Assembly (NCBI GenBank): GCA_963969495.1
Contig: OZ018324.1
Span: forward strand, 140,240,355-140,304,354
Reading direction: 5' to 3'
DNA: 64,000 bases
Origin: Ceratothoa steindachneri
Taxonomy: Eukaryota > Arthropoda > Malacostraca > Isopoda > Cymothoidae
A model generated the notes under the pieces. It had not been told where the DNA came from. It saw nothing but the letters and a program-made list of their open reading frames with translations, and did not search any database. Below are positions 1 to 11,690 of the stretch, piece by piece; position 1 is the stretch's first letter; each line of letters opens with the position of its first letter. The translations under genes were made by a program, and so were the position numbers.

Positions 1-59
1 ATGGAAAAATAATTTATTTAATAGAGATGTAATTTCTTTTTAAAAAATTTTATTTATTA
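1..59 (-). pseudogene. Penelope-like element fragment, left of the mariner insertion
   Basis: Read on the minus strand, these bases continue the PLE protein that breaks off at 1440. One frame reads NKIF, a stop, then KEITSLLNKLFFH. This resembles the short lysine- and leucine-rich stretch that follows the reverse transcriptase in PLE proteins. The 60-1439 mariner separates it from the rest, so the two pieces were once contiguous. The element runs off the left edge of the window. The fragment is too short to identify alone; the call rests on its position and frame match. Confidence 0.5.
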
Positions 60-1439
60 GGTTGGGGAATAAGTTCTAGCGTTTTTTTTAATATTGTGTT
101 GATTTAAGTTTTGTTGACGTGATTTGAGCACATATTAAGAAACAATAATAAATAATGAGAGCAAAATTTGCAAAGGTTAGGCTACGTCTCTTAACAGCGT
201 AGACTATTAGGCTTCTGCTTAGGCAACGTCATGAATTTGAGTAATAAGTCATTGCAGTTTATTTAAAAGTTGTGTTAATTTAATTTTTGTTCTGTACCCC
301 TCAAAATGGAATGTCAAGTTGAAAGAAAGGCGCATTTTCGACACTTGTTGTTATTCATTTTCAATCGAGACGGGAACAATGCAAACGCAGCGAAAGCTCG
401 TCGCGATATTTGTGCTGTGTACGGAGAAAATGCTTTATCAGAAAGGACAGCTCAATGGTGGTTTTCACGTTTCAAAAACGGTCATTTCAATCTTAACCAA
501 GAACATTCTGGTCGCCCGAGTATGATGATGAAGATCAATTAAACGGCCTTCTTCAAGAGAATCTTCGTCATTCGACTAGAAAATTGGCTGTACAATTGGT
601 GTGTGATCATAAAACTGTAGTGAATGACCTTTATTCGATGGAGAAAAGTTCAAAAACTCGGTGCATGGTTTCCGCATGCTTTGAGCGAAAGCAACTAACT
701 TCAAGGCTACACGATTGCCGCAGGTTTGCTTGCTAGTCACAAGGCTGCTCGTGGATATAAGGACAGATTTCTTCATCGCCTCATCACAGGCGTCGAAAAG
801 TGGTGTGTTTATGTCAACATGAACCATCGAAAACAAAGGCTTAGCCCCAATAAAAAACGACTTCCGCGATTAAAGCAAGGACTTCATCCACGAAAGAGAA
901 TGTTGTGTGTGCGGTAGGATTGTGAAGGCATCATTCTTTATGAGCTCCTTGCGAACAACGAGATTGTCATTCCGGAACTCTACGATCAACAAATGTATCG
1001 ATTCGCCGAAGCTATTCGTGAAAAGCGGCCTCATCGACGTTATGGAGTCCTTCTGCAACACGACATGCTCGTCTTCACATTGGCAATATGACAAAAGACG
1101 CCATCCATACGCTTAATTGGAAAATCCTGCCGCAAACTCCATATTCGCCAGACTTGGCTCCATCGGATTTTCACTCTCCAACAATTTGCGCGGCGTTTCG
1201 TTCAATACTGATGTGTAATTAAGAACCTGGTTAGACGAATTCTTCGAGTCAAAATCCAGAGATTTTCATTCCAGAGGTATCGAAAAACTAGTTGAACGTT
1301 AGGAAGAAGTCTTAAATAACCACGGAGAATAAATTATTGAATAAATTGCATATTGTTATCAATTAAAAATGAAGTTTTCGTAAAATTGTTAATGGTAATG
1401 AATAAATTTGATAAAACCGCAAGAACTTATTCCTCAACC
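60..1439 (+). mobile_element. Decayed mariner transposon with terminal inverted repeats
   Basis: The left end begins GGTTGGGGAATAAGTTCTAG and the right end, read backwards, begins GGTTGAGGAATAAGTTCTTG, an imperfect inverted repeat of about 25 bases. The left flank ends in TA (58-59); the matching right dinucleotide (1440-1441) is CA, consistent with a TA duplication with one later mutation. The 1.38 kb length is normal for mariner. The element holds a broken transposase (306-1330). PLE coding sequence continues on both sides, which shows that it jumped into a PLE. Confidence 0.85.
306..1330 (+). pseudogene. Mariner transposase, SETMAR/cecropia-like, broken
   Basis: The ATG at 306 opens 78 codons of the N-terminal helix-turn-helix region of a mariner transposase, with the motifs FRHLLLF, DICAVYGE, ERTAQWWFSRFKNGHF and HSGRPS. 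This is the flavour found in human SETMAR and cecropia-type mariners. A stop at 540 and several frameshifts follow. The first catalytic Asp, in TGDE, is Val here (TGVEKW, near 790). A later frame keeps HDM in place of HDN (near 1060) and YSPDLAPSDF (near 1142-1171), so the second and third Asp codons survive. The protein cannot be made from this copy. Subfamily placement is from memory. Confidence 0.85.
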
Positions 1440-3310
1440 CAATAAAAAAGCAAGATCCGGAAAGATTATGTAACAGATATCTTTACAAACAGTATGGAAT
1501 TTAAATTTAGGATGGGAAATATTGTTTAAAAATGGGGCCATATTTTTTTCAATCAGAGACACAGGAAAACTGTTGCGTTTTAAATAGTTAGTCAGAAATA
1601 AGATTTCTTGGTGAAATCCATAGTAGGATGAACAAATATTAAAAGCCCAGAATATTAGTGTTTTGATGGCACTTATTTTGAAAGAAAAGTCACAAAAACT
1701 CAAAATGTTTAGGGCTTGAACACTAAAGGTTGGCTTATGAAAAACTTCGCTTACAAATCCAGTTGGGACACGGGAAATGTGGATACCAAAAATGAGATGG
1801 AGGAATTTAGGTACTTTTCGCAAGTAAATTTAAAATTAGGATGTATATGATTGGCATATTGCAAGAATTTATCGTAGGACTCCTCAGTATTGAACAGAAT
1901 GTAAGTATCTTCGACAAAGCAGCGGTAAAGTAAAGGTTCAATACTCCCAAGTTCCAGGCTTAATAATTGTTCCTCAAAACAGAACATGAAGAAATCGGCG
2001 GAGACAGGGCCCAAAGGACTGCCCATGCCCACCCCATCTATTTGGCAGTAGGTTTCGTTGTTAAAGGGAAAGTAATTTTCCTCAACGCCTAGTTGCAGGA
2101 TTTCTTTTAAAAGTGGAGGGGTAAATCCATGAAAATTGGAGTTGTTAAAGGGAAAAGCACGTCGGACAATTATGCCAATGGTTTACTCTAGAGGTACATT
2201 TGTATAGAGAGATGAAACATTGAAACTACTTATAAAGGTGGGATAAGAAGCTAAAAATTTTGTAATTCTTTAACAAAGGTGAAGCTATTTTAAATTTTAA
2301 GCTGGTTTGAGGAAAGAGGGGTTATAATAGGAGCCAGATATTTGGGTAGGTTATGAGAGGGGAGAATATTTGATGCTAAAATGGGGCGAAGGGGGATGCC
2401 CTTCTTGTGACATTTGGGGAGTCTGTATAGAGAGCCAACGTAGGAACCTGAAACGTGCAGGCGGTTGTAAATAAATGATTCCAAAATATTAAGGTTTGAA
2501 CTTAATGGACAAAGATTGAGTAGGTTCAGAGATCTTTTTGAACATAGAGTTATCACACAAAACAACATTCATTTTCTCTATGTAATCTGATTTATTAAGA
2601 AGAACGAAACCTCTACCTTTATAAAGTTTGGTGATGACTATCTCGTTTCTTTTTCCAAAACCCTTTAGTGTATCAATGTCATTTGGGCGCACAAAAAGCG
2701 AAGTGAATTTGAGTTTGCGCCAGAGATGGCCAAATTCCTGCGCAAAATATGAGTGTTAAGCGAAAATCCTTTAATTTTCCGTTGATGGCAAAGTCTTTTA
2801 ATTCGCTAAGCAGCTTCTCAAAGGAAAAAAATGAGTCAATATGGCCTAGTTTGTAAGAGGGAAGTTTAAATTCGAATCCCAGAGCAAGTAAAAATTTTTC
2901 TCTCTGGGTTAAATTAAAATTAGACAGGTTTTTACTGTATTGTCATCTGGGTAGAAGCAAGGCTTAGATATGTTAAGGTTGAATAGTATGCGGTCATGAA
3001 CCTTGAAGACAGAGTTTGCGGAGCTTTCAGTAGCTTGAGTTATAAAGTATATAAACAAGTATAATCACAGTTAGAAACAATTGCTCTAAAGTTTTCATTT
3101 AATTTATGGATGCCCTGCGTGAGTCTATCGATGGAAGAAAACTTAAAATTAATTTCATTATTTAGAAGTTGTTCAAGGGCAGGGAATAGAATTCGGTTGA
3201 ATAAAGGCTTTTATGGTAGAGTTTAAAGTAAATAAAATTTGGGAAAACACGGTTAAAACGGCAAATGTCCAAAAATTCCAAATCCGGTTGTTCCTTTCTT
3301 AGGTGAAATA
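1440..3310 (-). pseudogene. Penelope-like element reverse transcriptase, decayed
   Basis: The minus strand from about 3310 down to 1440 spells a PLE protein across several frames. Near 2920-2750 is an N-terminal stretch with LGFEFKLPSY and FFSFEKLLSEL. At 2692-2500 an open frame reads VITKLYKGRGFVLLNKSDY, followed by LYRLPKCHKKGIPLRPI (near 2425-2380). At 2032-1751 comes MGSPLGPVSADFFM and the active-site box, here FVED instead of YVDD (about 1918-1907). At 1823-1434 follow HKPT and ICSSYYGFHQEI, typical of the post-palm region. Stops and frameshifts separate the blocks. The order and motifs identify the family well. It reads into the right end of the mariner at 1440. Confidence 0.85.
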
Positions 3311-3419
3311 ACTTTAAAAAAAGTTTCAGGGTTCAATTCTTGAATTGAGAGTTCGACCTTAGATTGAAACGCACGCCGGGAGGTCCTGCCGTACGGGTTG
3401 GCCCCTAGCCAAACCTGAC

Positions 3420-3835
3420 TATTCTATTTTTCGACTCCACGCCAATTCTTGCAATCTACAGGTAAAGATCGAAGACTTTTCTATAATCTCTACAGCTAAT
3501 ACCCTCTCTGATTTACAAATCCTTGAATCCATATATATTTTAGATAGTTAACCCAAACTTAACGACCAAACTTCGTCTTTACTATTACATATTGCACGTT
3601 AGATGGTTCCCTTACTTTACGTCCTTCATGTTAATTAAAATTAATGTTTTCCTTCCTTACTTTCCACTTTCATGTTAATTTGTGTAATGTTGATATTACC
3701 AATGCAATTCCATCAACTATAGTTGTAGTATTATGACTTATACAAAAAAGTGACATGTAAGACCATTCCCCTTATGTTATCTATTCAATGTCAATTAGAA
3801 TTACTTTGTATTTATACTAAATATAATTCCAGTAT
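3420..3835 (+). pseudogene. Penelope-like element C-terminal end and 3' UTR
   Basis: A plus-strand frame at about 3487-3600 reads NTLSDLQILESIYILDS, a stop, then PKLNDQTSSLLLHIAR. This matches the last segment of the GIY-YIG domain of PLE proteins, where LESIYI..KP.LN is a recurring pattern. A stop follows and the next 230 bases are AT-rich and look like an untranslated tail leading to the possible ribozyme at 3836. The orientation is opposite to the 1440-3310 PLE. The family call is fairly sure; the element boundaries are not. Confidence 0.6.
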
Positions 3836-3872
3836 CCAGAAGATGAGGCTGGCCCTCGAAACGTTGGTTAAA
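3834..3872 (+). ncRNA. Possible relic hammerhead ribozyme of a PLE
   Basis: GATGAG (3842-3847) is followed after nine bases by CGAAAC (3857-3862), the spacing of the two core boxes of a minimal hammerhead ribozyme. PLEs are known to carry such ribozymes in their terminal repeats, and this one lies between two PLE coding pieces. The canonical CUGAUGA box is AAGAUGA here, and stem II is short (G-C and G-U pairs at its base), so if real it is probably inactive. Confidence 0.4.
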
Positions 3873-3929
3873 ATATAATGAAGAAAGAAAAATGCATTTC
3901 TTTTCTGCTACCCTGGTTCTCTTTTATAT

Positions 3930-4650
3930 AAATATATATATATTTTATGCTTCACCCAAAAAGAAACACACGAAGAACTCGAGCGTGCTACACAAATACT
4001 CGTGAATAACCGTTTTACAAATGGTGAAATACACACCTCTATACGTAAGAAAATGGAAAGATGGTATACAGCACCTACAAACAGTAACAATCAGTAAGAC
4101 GAAAGAAACACTCTTAAACTACATATAATACAGGAACTTTATGAGCGCATAGTACACAGCGTATAAAGGAAATCATAAAACAGGAGTAAAACTAACACAA
4201 AAATAAAACAATGTATCCCTCATAATGTATTAAAATAATAAAGCCACGTCCAAACTTATGATGAAAGACAACCTCACCTACCACCTAAACAGAAGAGTCT
4301 TTTAATATATGAATATACTTACAAAATGGGAGAGTGTAAACTCCTACCTCATTCATATATCATAATGACAGAAACAATGTTAACAGGAAGAATCAGTTAC
4401 CATTTTAACAATGATGCCCAGAAAAAACGCGCGTTGGAAAAAGATGAAAGACAACTGGACCGGAAGTCACTCGAAGATAAAACCGATATCCTAGGACATG
4501 CTCCAAAAAAGCTCTTAGCTACTTATATTAGAAGCCTTATATATAAAAGAACAACGGCCTAAATTAAATACGGACACAAACATGCAATTCACTCTGCCTT
4601 ACTCACGCACCAGCGCCCCGAATAATAATTCAGTGTCGATTATAGATTAA
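3930..4650 (+). pseudogene. Penelope-like element C-terminus with GIY-YIG endonuclease domain
   Basis: At 3950-4090 a frame reads THEELERATQILVNNRFTN, the lysine/asparagine-rich linker after the PLE reverse transcriptase. Downstream the frame with ATG at 4326 carries MGECKLLPHSYIIMTETMLTGRISYH, which matches the YIG half of a GIY-YIG domain (family form C..CellpnsYIGMTttTLsRRLTyH). The glycine of YIG is Ile here, at 4356-4364. The domain continues to about 4530, then a frameshift leads into EALYIKEQRPKLNTDTNMQF (near 4532-4591). GIY-YIG nucleases cut DNA to prime PLE insertion. This copy has stops and an altered catalytic motif, so it is inactive. Confidence 0.75.
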
Positions 4651-4949
4651 CAATTTTATGCAATTTGAACCCTCATTTCAATGTATCTTTTTATATTTAA
4701 AAATTTCCATTCCCTATAAGTAGGTTTATATATTTGTTAAAATCTAAATATCGATGTAAATAAAACCCTGCCTTCAATTATTTAAGTCACAAATATCAAC
4801 CTTTGATCATATAGAGGTGTGTATTAAACGCATCAAGCCATAAATATTTTGTTTTGTCAAGTGAATTAGTTTCCTGCCCTCGTTCGTTATTACTTGTTCA
4901 ATTAATTTCGGCGAACTTATGCACTGGTTAACTCACGACCAGTCTCTTT

Positions 4950-4956
<7 letters not shown>
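4651..4956 (+). repeat. Penelope-like 3' UTR, copy 1, ending at AT repeat
   Basis: This AT-rich tail matches the stretch 12240-12547 in order: an AATGTAYC start, ATTCCATTAACTATAAG-like, GTTTATATATTTGTTA, TTTTGTTTTG, and a shared end TTCAATAATATATAT. Both copies stop at an AT microsatellite. The shared layout shows that they are 3' ends of one PLE family, here diverged. Confidence 0.65.
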
Positions 4957-5021
<65 letters not shown>

Positions 5022-5034
5022 TATATATATATAT
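4953..5034. repeat. AT dinucleotide microsatellite
   Basis: A nearly pure (AT)n run with one short AAAA interruption near 5016, sitting at the 3' end of a PLE tail. A similar run ends the 12 kb PLE tail. Confidence 0.95.
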
Positions 5035-6099
5035 TTAATAATACAAAAAATCCCAATGGAGAGATGAAAAGCGGAATCCAAGTATTTGAAACTTTATTCA
5101 GTGTATTCTCAAATCACTTGAATTACGCTTGTCATCTTTCTTGTGTAATAATTTTGCGTTTATTGTTCTACTTATACACTTCTTTGTGAGTTTCTCCTAT
5201 CCATATATATATATTGAATGTAGAGAAATTATGTTAAGGAGCACAACTGACCTCTTTCATGAATTCCAAGTTTAAAGCCTCAACCAGGGCTCTGCTTCAG
5301 AGATGTTTATTCTGTGAAGCGCAATCCAATATGGCCCTCTGAGTTAAAATTGAAAAAACTGACTATGAGGCGGAAGATTGTGGCGAGCCAGAGAGATCGA
5401 GAAGTAACAAAGGAAAATTGTGAAGAAAAAAATAACGGAAAATATAGCGTTACAGGTTGTTGGCTAGATACCGATGCGCTGTGTATTGTGCATGTTATTG
5501 GCGTGACAGTTTGGCGCGACAAAGATATGAGTGAAATAGATGAGACGTGAGATGAAGGCAAAACGCGAGATTCATGGTGCTGGCTGTTATCTTAAAATAG
5601 ATAGATATTGCTTTAGAGTAATCTTGGGCTAATGCGTATCTTCTTAGCGCCGAATTAGCGTAGTCTTTCGTCTACATTTCTGTATATCTAATATATTCCT
5701 ACTATGCCTATTTTTCTTCATGAATGACTGTGCGTATGTGGATAACTAGGTGTCAGTTTATTGTGATCGTGTAGTGCTAAGCTTCCATGTATGGAGGAGA
5801 GCGAAATGGTCGTTTTAGCGAAGAGTTCTCTTGTCTTTGTGCTCTTCTCTGCTAAGCGTGACTTACGGCTCTGAGTGTGATTGGTGCGTATTTGATAAGT
5901 AGTCGACTTAGTGTCTTTTATTCTTGTAGCTACCTTTTACGGCTGGCAGGGTAGAACTTGCTTAGCCTTTTGTTTATGCGTTTTTCTCTTGCCTTTGTAG
6001 TGGTTTGGTGAACATGAAAGTGTAGCAATTTTTTCGAATGTGGTTTCTAAGATTTTCATGTGCAATTGTATGTAATTCTTGCTGGGGCCGTAAACCTTT
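5035..6099. other. No recognised gene
   Basis: Mixed sequence without a recognisable protein. Open frames exist on both strands at 5307-5561, but they overlap each other, lack known motifs and look like chance. The minus strand of 5700-6100 may be the decayed 3' part of the LINE at 6100-6850, but I cannot show conserved motifs there. Confidence 0.5.
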
Positions 6100-6850
6100 C
6101 GGTCTTGTTTGTATGCGTATATTTGAATTTTGTGGACGTAGTTATCCCGCAGACAGCTGATTTTCTTCTGTTTCCAAATGATTCGTAACTATGATCCAAT
6201 TGTCCTCGTAACCCCAGGTTCTGAAGTTGATGGGTTGTCGCTTCGGTAGATGATAATTAGTATAGGTACTTGCACGCTTCCCTGTGGGATCTCGGTACGT
6301 AGTATAAATGCGTTTGATGTGCTATTATCTTATTTTATGTGATATCTTTTATCAGCAGAGTAGTGGGAGAGAAGCCTTCTATTACAGCGAGGGAACTCGG
6401 TATTCGCAAAAATTTAATTGATTCTCTACTGTTACACTTTAACAATGCTGAAAGAGAGTATACGTATATTTTCTAGCCTGCTGTTATTTCTGAAATATGT
6501 CATGAAAGATGGTAACAATCGCTTGGGCAAACCAGCTTCGCTTAAAACCTTATTGGGAAGGGAATATATTACCAGTTATTCTTTTCCACGAATTACAAAA
6601 GACGGGTATTGAGAATACTTTCAAATATTTTGCCTAGTAGCTCGAAAAGAGCAATAGGCCTGTAACTGTTCGGATGATTTATGTTTTTGTTTTGTTTGAG
6701 TAGTTGTCGTGGTATTCGTGAGCGGATACCTTCGCTGCGGAGAATGTACTCTACTTTTCTTGCAAGCGGCCAGATAAATAGAACAGCTGCACAGTGCTAA
6801 CAAGTAGTGAGTGCGTGAAGAGATTAATGGTGGGCCAAAGGGAAGATTTA
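6100..6850 (-). pseudogene. Jockey-like LINE reverse transcriptase, decayed
   Basis: On the minus strand, the bases at 6680-6621 translate to NHPNSYRPIALFELLGKIFE, an almost canonical block of the Jockey-type reverse transcriptase (fingers region). Further along, at 6294-6277 and beyond, EIPQGSVQVPILIIIYRSD matches the VPQGSVLGPLLF..YTSD block of the palm. Between them is a damaged region with stops. The FADD catalytic box that should follow is not visible; the sequence after the PQGS block is full of stops and shifts. The order and spacing of the two blocks fit one ancient reverse transcriptase. An N-terminal endonuclease would lie upstream at 7000-9400 but I could not recognise it. Confidence 0.7.
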
Positions 6851-9800
6851 AATATCAGGTTTCATTAAAGGTTATTGAAAGATTAAAAACAAAAATAAAC
6901 TTTAATTATACCTATAATGCTAAGTATGGAAATCTCTTTCAAAGGCAAAGGAATGGAAGATTTATGTCGCTGTCAATGAAATAATAAATAAAATACTAAT
7001 CAGTTTAACGGAGATCAAAATATGGGACTTGGTCAGACAAGAAAAATATTGGTAAACAATGGGGAGTCCAATTAAAGGGTCGGGAGGAGGATATCAGGTG
7101 GCGAGGAAAAATGATGGGACTATCCTAGACAAGGGGTAAAAGGGTTTTACCTTGACAGCTTGACTCTTGATGAGAGGAGCGAATCTTACGAGGCTAGCTA
7201 ATTTTGCGGGTCGAGGGACGTTGTACTTTTGACGAAGGGGTCGAAATTTCCAGGCTGGTTGAGACACTCTTGAATTGAGATGATTAATCTAAGACGAGGG
7301 GGCGTGGTTTTAGTGAGCGGGATGAGAAGAGTGGTTTGCGCAATTCTCCTAAGAACGAGGAGCTGTATCTTCGCAAAAGGGCGGGCGTTATTCTTTGACG
7401 AGTACCTGTTGACCTTAGGTTAAATATCCTGCTGGCTTCCTCGCTAGTAAGCCTCCTGGCATTGGAGTCTCTTGGGAGTAAGTATTGGCGCCAGTCTCTT
7501 TATGCCCAGACGAGATGAGAGGACTAAGGAGGCTTGTACTCGAGTCGACCCTGGCCTCCAGGCAGGGGAGGGTAGGAAAAATGCGTCTCGGCGAGGGATA
7601 GGCCGAGTGATCAAACACAGATGTTACCAGCCTCTTTAAAGTTTTCCCACGCGAAAATAGTTTACTCTCCTTGCGTTAAGAGATCTACCTTAGGGCCACG
7701 TGTTCTCTGATGGAGGGGGGCACAAGGTGCACCTTGGGGTTCGTTCCATCGCAGTGGCATTATGGTGTGTTATGTTTTAAATATTAGAGGGAAGTGGTGA
7801 AAGGTAAGTGAGGTGTTGGTAGGTTTGGATGGTGATAGGAATATGATTTCGGCTCTGTTGAAATATTGTTGGCTTTGAGGTCAGTTATGCCCATAGCACG
7901 TTTTTGGCTGTTTTAAAGGAAGTTTTTTCTGTACGCATATAAGAGTAGTTAATGTAATGGAGTGGTCAAATATCTCCATTTTTAGCAAGAAGTGCCTATC
8001 TTATTCAGAGTTAGAGTTGAATCCGTCGAGGATGTCAGTAGTATCAATGTCGCTGCGATTGTGATGTTATAGCTTTATGGGTTTGCTTGATTTTGTGGCC
8101 AACATCATATTTTTGTGGTTCCAGCAGAAGGAATGGTCTATAGAGCAATCATCCTCCGTTATGCGGATCACGCTAGGCTACTGAATATTCTGCTCTTGCT
8201 GCGAACTTTTGATGATACAGGCATGTATAATTGTAATGTAGTTTTTGTGTGGTCATTGGCAGTTGTGGTTTTTGTTTAGGGTGATGAAATTTTGGGTTTC
8301 TATGGAGAATGTGAATTGTTAGATGGGAGTGTGTGTTTTGGGGGTTGTGTAAAGGATTCTATCCGTGTATTTGCTCCAGTAGGTGTCTAATTGTGGATTT
8401 GGGGAGTTCTGGAGGTTGAGAATGCGAGGTGTAGTAATTGGGATATCTTCTGAACGCTTTCTATTTCGTGTGTGTGTAGTCAAAAGAGGTGTTGTGAGTA
8501 TGATGAGATGAGACAGTAGCAAAGTGTCATGGAGCACCGCCGATCATGCGCTTAGCTAATGTAGAAAGCAAATGGGAAAGTTGTGTTTTGATGTTGGCTT
8601 GTGATGGTGTGCACCGGCTGCAGTGGCCTATGTTCTTGTGAGGTTGAACGGGATGGAAACAGAGCGGAAGCAGGCAACTGCGCGCTTTTCCATGAGGTGT
8701 ATGCACCTTATGGTAACCGTGACACGAATGCCGCTGTAGTTAATGCATACGAGTTTAGTGCTGTTAGAGTTGATGTAAAAATAACCTTTTACACATCATT
8801 GTAAGCAGATAAGGTTTGATGTTGTTCCGAGCTATCTGCATAAGTTCATGGGCCCATGAGCATAAGGCCTTGTCCAGAAGCGTATTTGCGTGTCTTTCTT
8901 CGGAGTGTGTGATGACTTCTTATTATTATTAGTTTTGAATTTAAGTTGTTTGATAGCCCCATCGCCATACAAGTGTGTGAGTTCTGAGAGGAGTTCGTGT
9001 CTGGTCAATTCTAAAGAGAGAAGTTTAGTTCTTCTTATCCGTATTTGGTGTCTCTTTTTGAGAGAGTCTGGCTACTTTTGAGATGGTGAATTTCATCTAT
9101 TGAATCCTTTGCAATGGCGTGGCATTTCTATGCTTGCATTTTGGTCCTGAATATTAGTGTGTCCAATTTGCGAGTTTATGATGTTAGTGATTGGCGTTTC
9201 AAGTGTGTTTAAATGTTTCATCACGTGGGAGTGTGCATTTGTTGCTGTCAGTGAGCAGTAGAAATAGGAAGGTGTTACGACCATTTGCGTTTACTGAGAT
9301 CGTGTGTTTGCAAAAAATGTTAGAGCAGACTTTTAAAAGTGTGAGAAGGATCTTTGAAGAAAAATTTAAATTTTGAAAAGTTCATAATGATTCCGCAATA
9401 CTGCAGCCATCATTTTTAGGATTGCAAAGGTTTATATTCTAAATTTTGCGGTAAATTTGAAAAAATAAATTAATAGAATGTATAAATGGCGGTTAGGTGT
9501 AAAACGGTAGGATGGTGATCAAATTTAAATAATAAGTTAGGAAACAGAATCCTGGGTATTACCGTTTGTGATACCACTCTGGTACAGATTTGTACCAATT
9601 ATAAACCGTTGTCGATTGGAAGACGAACCCTTTCGATCAAGTGATCCTTATTTAAAGTGGAACTAAGCAATACAGTGGTCTAGTTATGGGCAGACTTAGA
9701 ATGAGCGATTACTATTTTTACAATGTTGCATTTGTTAATGTTTTTGATCACGTCAACTGTGAATTGCACGCATGCGTGCTGTCTGGCATCGATTTGCTGC

Positions 9801-10039
9801 TCTTACTGCCATGGTTGACTTAGTTGTGCATCGTTTGTGAAAAAAGCAATATTCTTGTGTAGGTGATTCCTCCAAATCTTGTAAAGGGCAAGCTGTGATG
9901 ATTGATCTTCAAGCCAAGAGCTCCCATGCAAGATTACCAAATTCTTAGGCGTTAATCTGAGGACAGATAAAAGGATTAAGAAAGAGTGTGATGAGTTAGA
10001 CTGTTATTACGAACGTAGATCAGCTAGGAAACCTCTGTC
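6851..10039. other. No confident gene; possible degraded LINE 5' half
   Basis: About 3.2 kb with base composition less AT-rich than average in places (7200-7760, 8600-8740). On the minus strand there are several short open frames, for example at 8537-8319 and 9284-9093, but none carries a motif I trust. Because the LINE reverse transcriptase at 6100-6850 points left, its endonuclease and ORF1 would be expected here. A perfect 14-base palindrome, TCATGGGCCCATGA, lies at 8846-8859; its role is unknown. Confidence 0.4.
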
Positions 10040-10239
10040 CTTGTATGAGCTTCTCATCAGACTGGTCGGACTTACCTGGACTCACAAAGGAAGAATAGTC
10101 CTCCTCTCCTGGCTGGTTTCACTCTGGAAGGTAAGACCCTCTCCCTCTCGGAGAGTGATTTTTCTGAGGTGGGTCCCTACGGCAGAGAGACAGGCGTGTT
10201 CATTCTCTACTCTTATCTTCCAAAGACGAAAGATGCAAG

Positions 10240-11690
10240 AAAACGATGAAAGGCTCCACTGACTCCACCGGGACTCCATGGACAGGCGGGTCTGCTGTCG
10301 TTTTCGCGAACGACCAGGCCAAGATCGACACTTCTGCCACGAAGCGTCCCCGTGGTGTGTACCAGACCAGCACCAAATTCACAGGTGCTCTGAGGTGATC
10401 CTTAATTACATCGGGGCCCCTCATTCACAGTTTCTGGTGTTTTCGAGCAAGCTGGCTTCAACTGGTTATTCGATCCACTGACGGTAGGATGTTGGCCAAT
10501 GGGCAACATGATCTATTAGAGGAGAGCATTAGCTAGTTTGATTGCTAGATAGCCAAAGGTGTCCCGTTTCTTGCATGGAAACTTTCTGGAAAATCCGTCA
10601 GAGCCAAAGCAGCTGTGATTAGTGTCCTTTGAACATTAAATGTCAAGCAGGTGAGTGTGACTCCGCACTCTATCAGAAACCTCGTGAGAGCAGTGTCTTG
10701 AGTGATGGAATTCGTGGAATAAATCCTACCGTTAAGGGGTAAATTCAAACGAGTGATGATAAAAATAGAAGGGCCTTAAAAAACACCCTTACAATCTTGT
10801 TGACCTTTCTAGCGTGACTGGCCCCCAAGTCAGTAGGTGCCAGTTGGTGTCGCTACCGCTTAAAGGCATTGCTGGCACTACTGCGGAGGTGTTACTACTG
10901 CCAAAGTTTTGGCTTTACGAAACTCTCAAGTAGTCTTGCAAAGTCGAGTTACTCAAATATGGGGTAAGTGGCACCAAAGCCGCACACGTTATTTCTCTAT
11001 CATGTAACGCTCAGTATATAGATTGCAGAGAGCTACATACAGCATCTTTGGAACAATGTCGTGCGTATCTCCAAGTGAAAATTCTGGTCTTATGCTTCAA
11101 TTTAAAAAAAAAACACGTTCTTCTCCAGGCCTACGTGTCGGTCGCTTTACCGTCCAATCTGAACCCGTTTGCGGGTTCTACCCACCAACTATGAGCCCTC
11201 TTATGGCAGAGCTTAAACCTAGCATTAGCTAAAATCAGGGCTTCTTCTTTAGCGTGACCAATTTCCGAATGGAGAAACGGCTGCGCACCTCCACTGACTA
11301 GTTCCTTCTCGTTCACAGTAGGCAACAACACTGAAGTTGGTCATAAAGCCGACTTCCGGCTTGCTAAAGCTGCGCTTCAAAGCGAGTGCAGCTGCAAAGG
11401 AGTTTAAGATCCTACATCCACACTAACCGCTGAGATTGGTGGCTTGAATATGAAGAACCCTTAGATAAGAGACCCCATCCTCCTAAACAGCTCCGTCTGT
11501 CTAAGGTCTCCAGGCGGATGGAGGAAAAGACTCGAATGGCCATATCAACCTCTCGCGATAAGTCATCTGAAGCGATATCACCTTTAGCCCTTTATTCAAC
11601 TAACAGTACCTGGAGATCTGCCTCCGAAAACCTATAGCTATTCCGTGAGGGTCTTCTTTTCGAAGAGGCTTCTGCATAGCCTCTAAGCAA
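10240..11690 (+). pseudogene. Jockey-like LINE ORF1 (gag-like), copy 2, decayed
   Basis: The plus strand carries scattered pieces of the same ORF1 seen on the minus strand at 22480-23680. A frame beginning near 10248 reads KGSTDSTGTPWTGG and, shifted, VIRSTDGRMLANGQHDL (near 10460-10515), matching VIRSNDCSMLA of the other copy. At 11518-11560 MEEKTRMAISTSRDKSSEA parallels EEKTRMASTTCPNKSSEA of the other copy. ORF1 proteins of Jockey elements bind the element RNA. Stops occur every few dozen codons, so this is a fossil. The start and end are estimated from the match with the other copy. Confidence 0.65.

Noticed and set aside
5307..5561. Overlapping 84- and 78-codon frames on both strands
   Set aside because: Mutually exclusive, without motifs or splice context; probably chance.
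8846..8859. Perfect palindrome TCATGGGCCCATGA
   Set aside because: Short enough to arise by chance in 64 kb, and no neighbouring repeat or gene gives it meaning.
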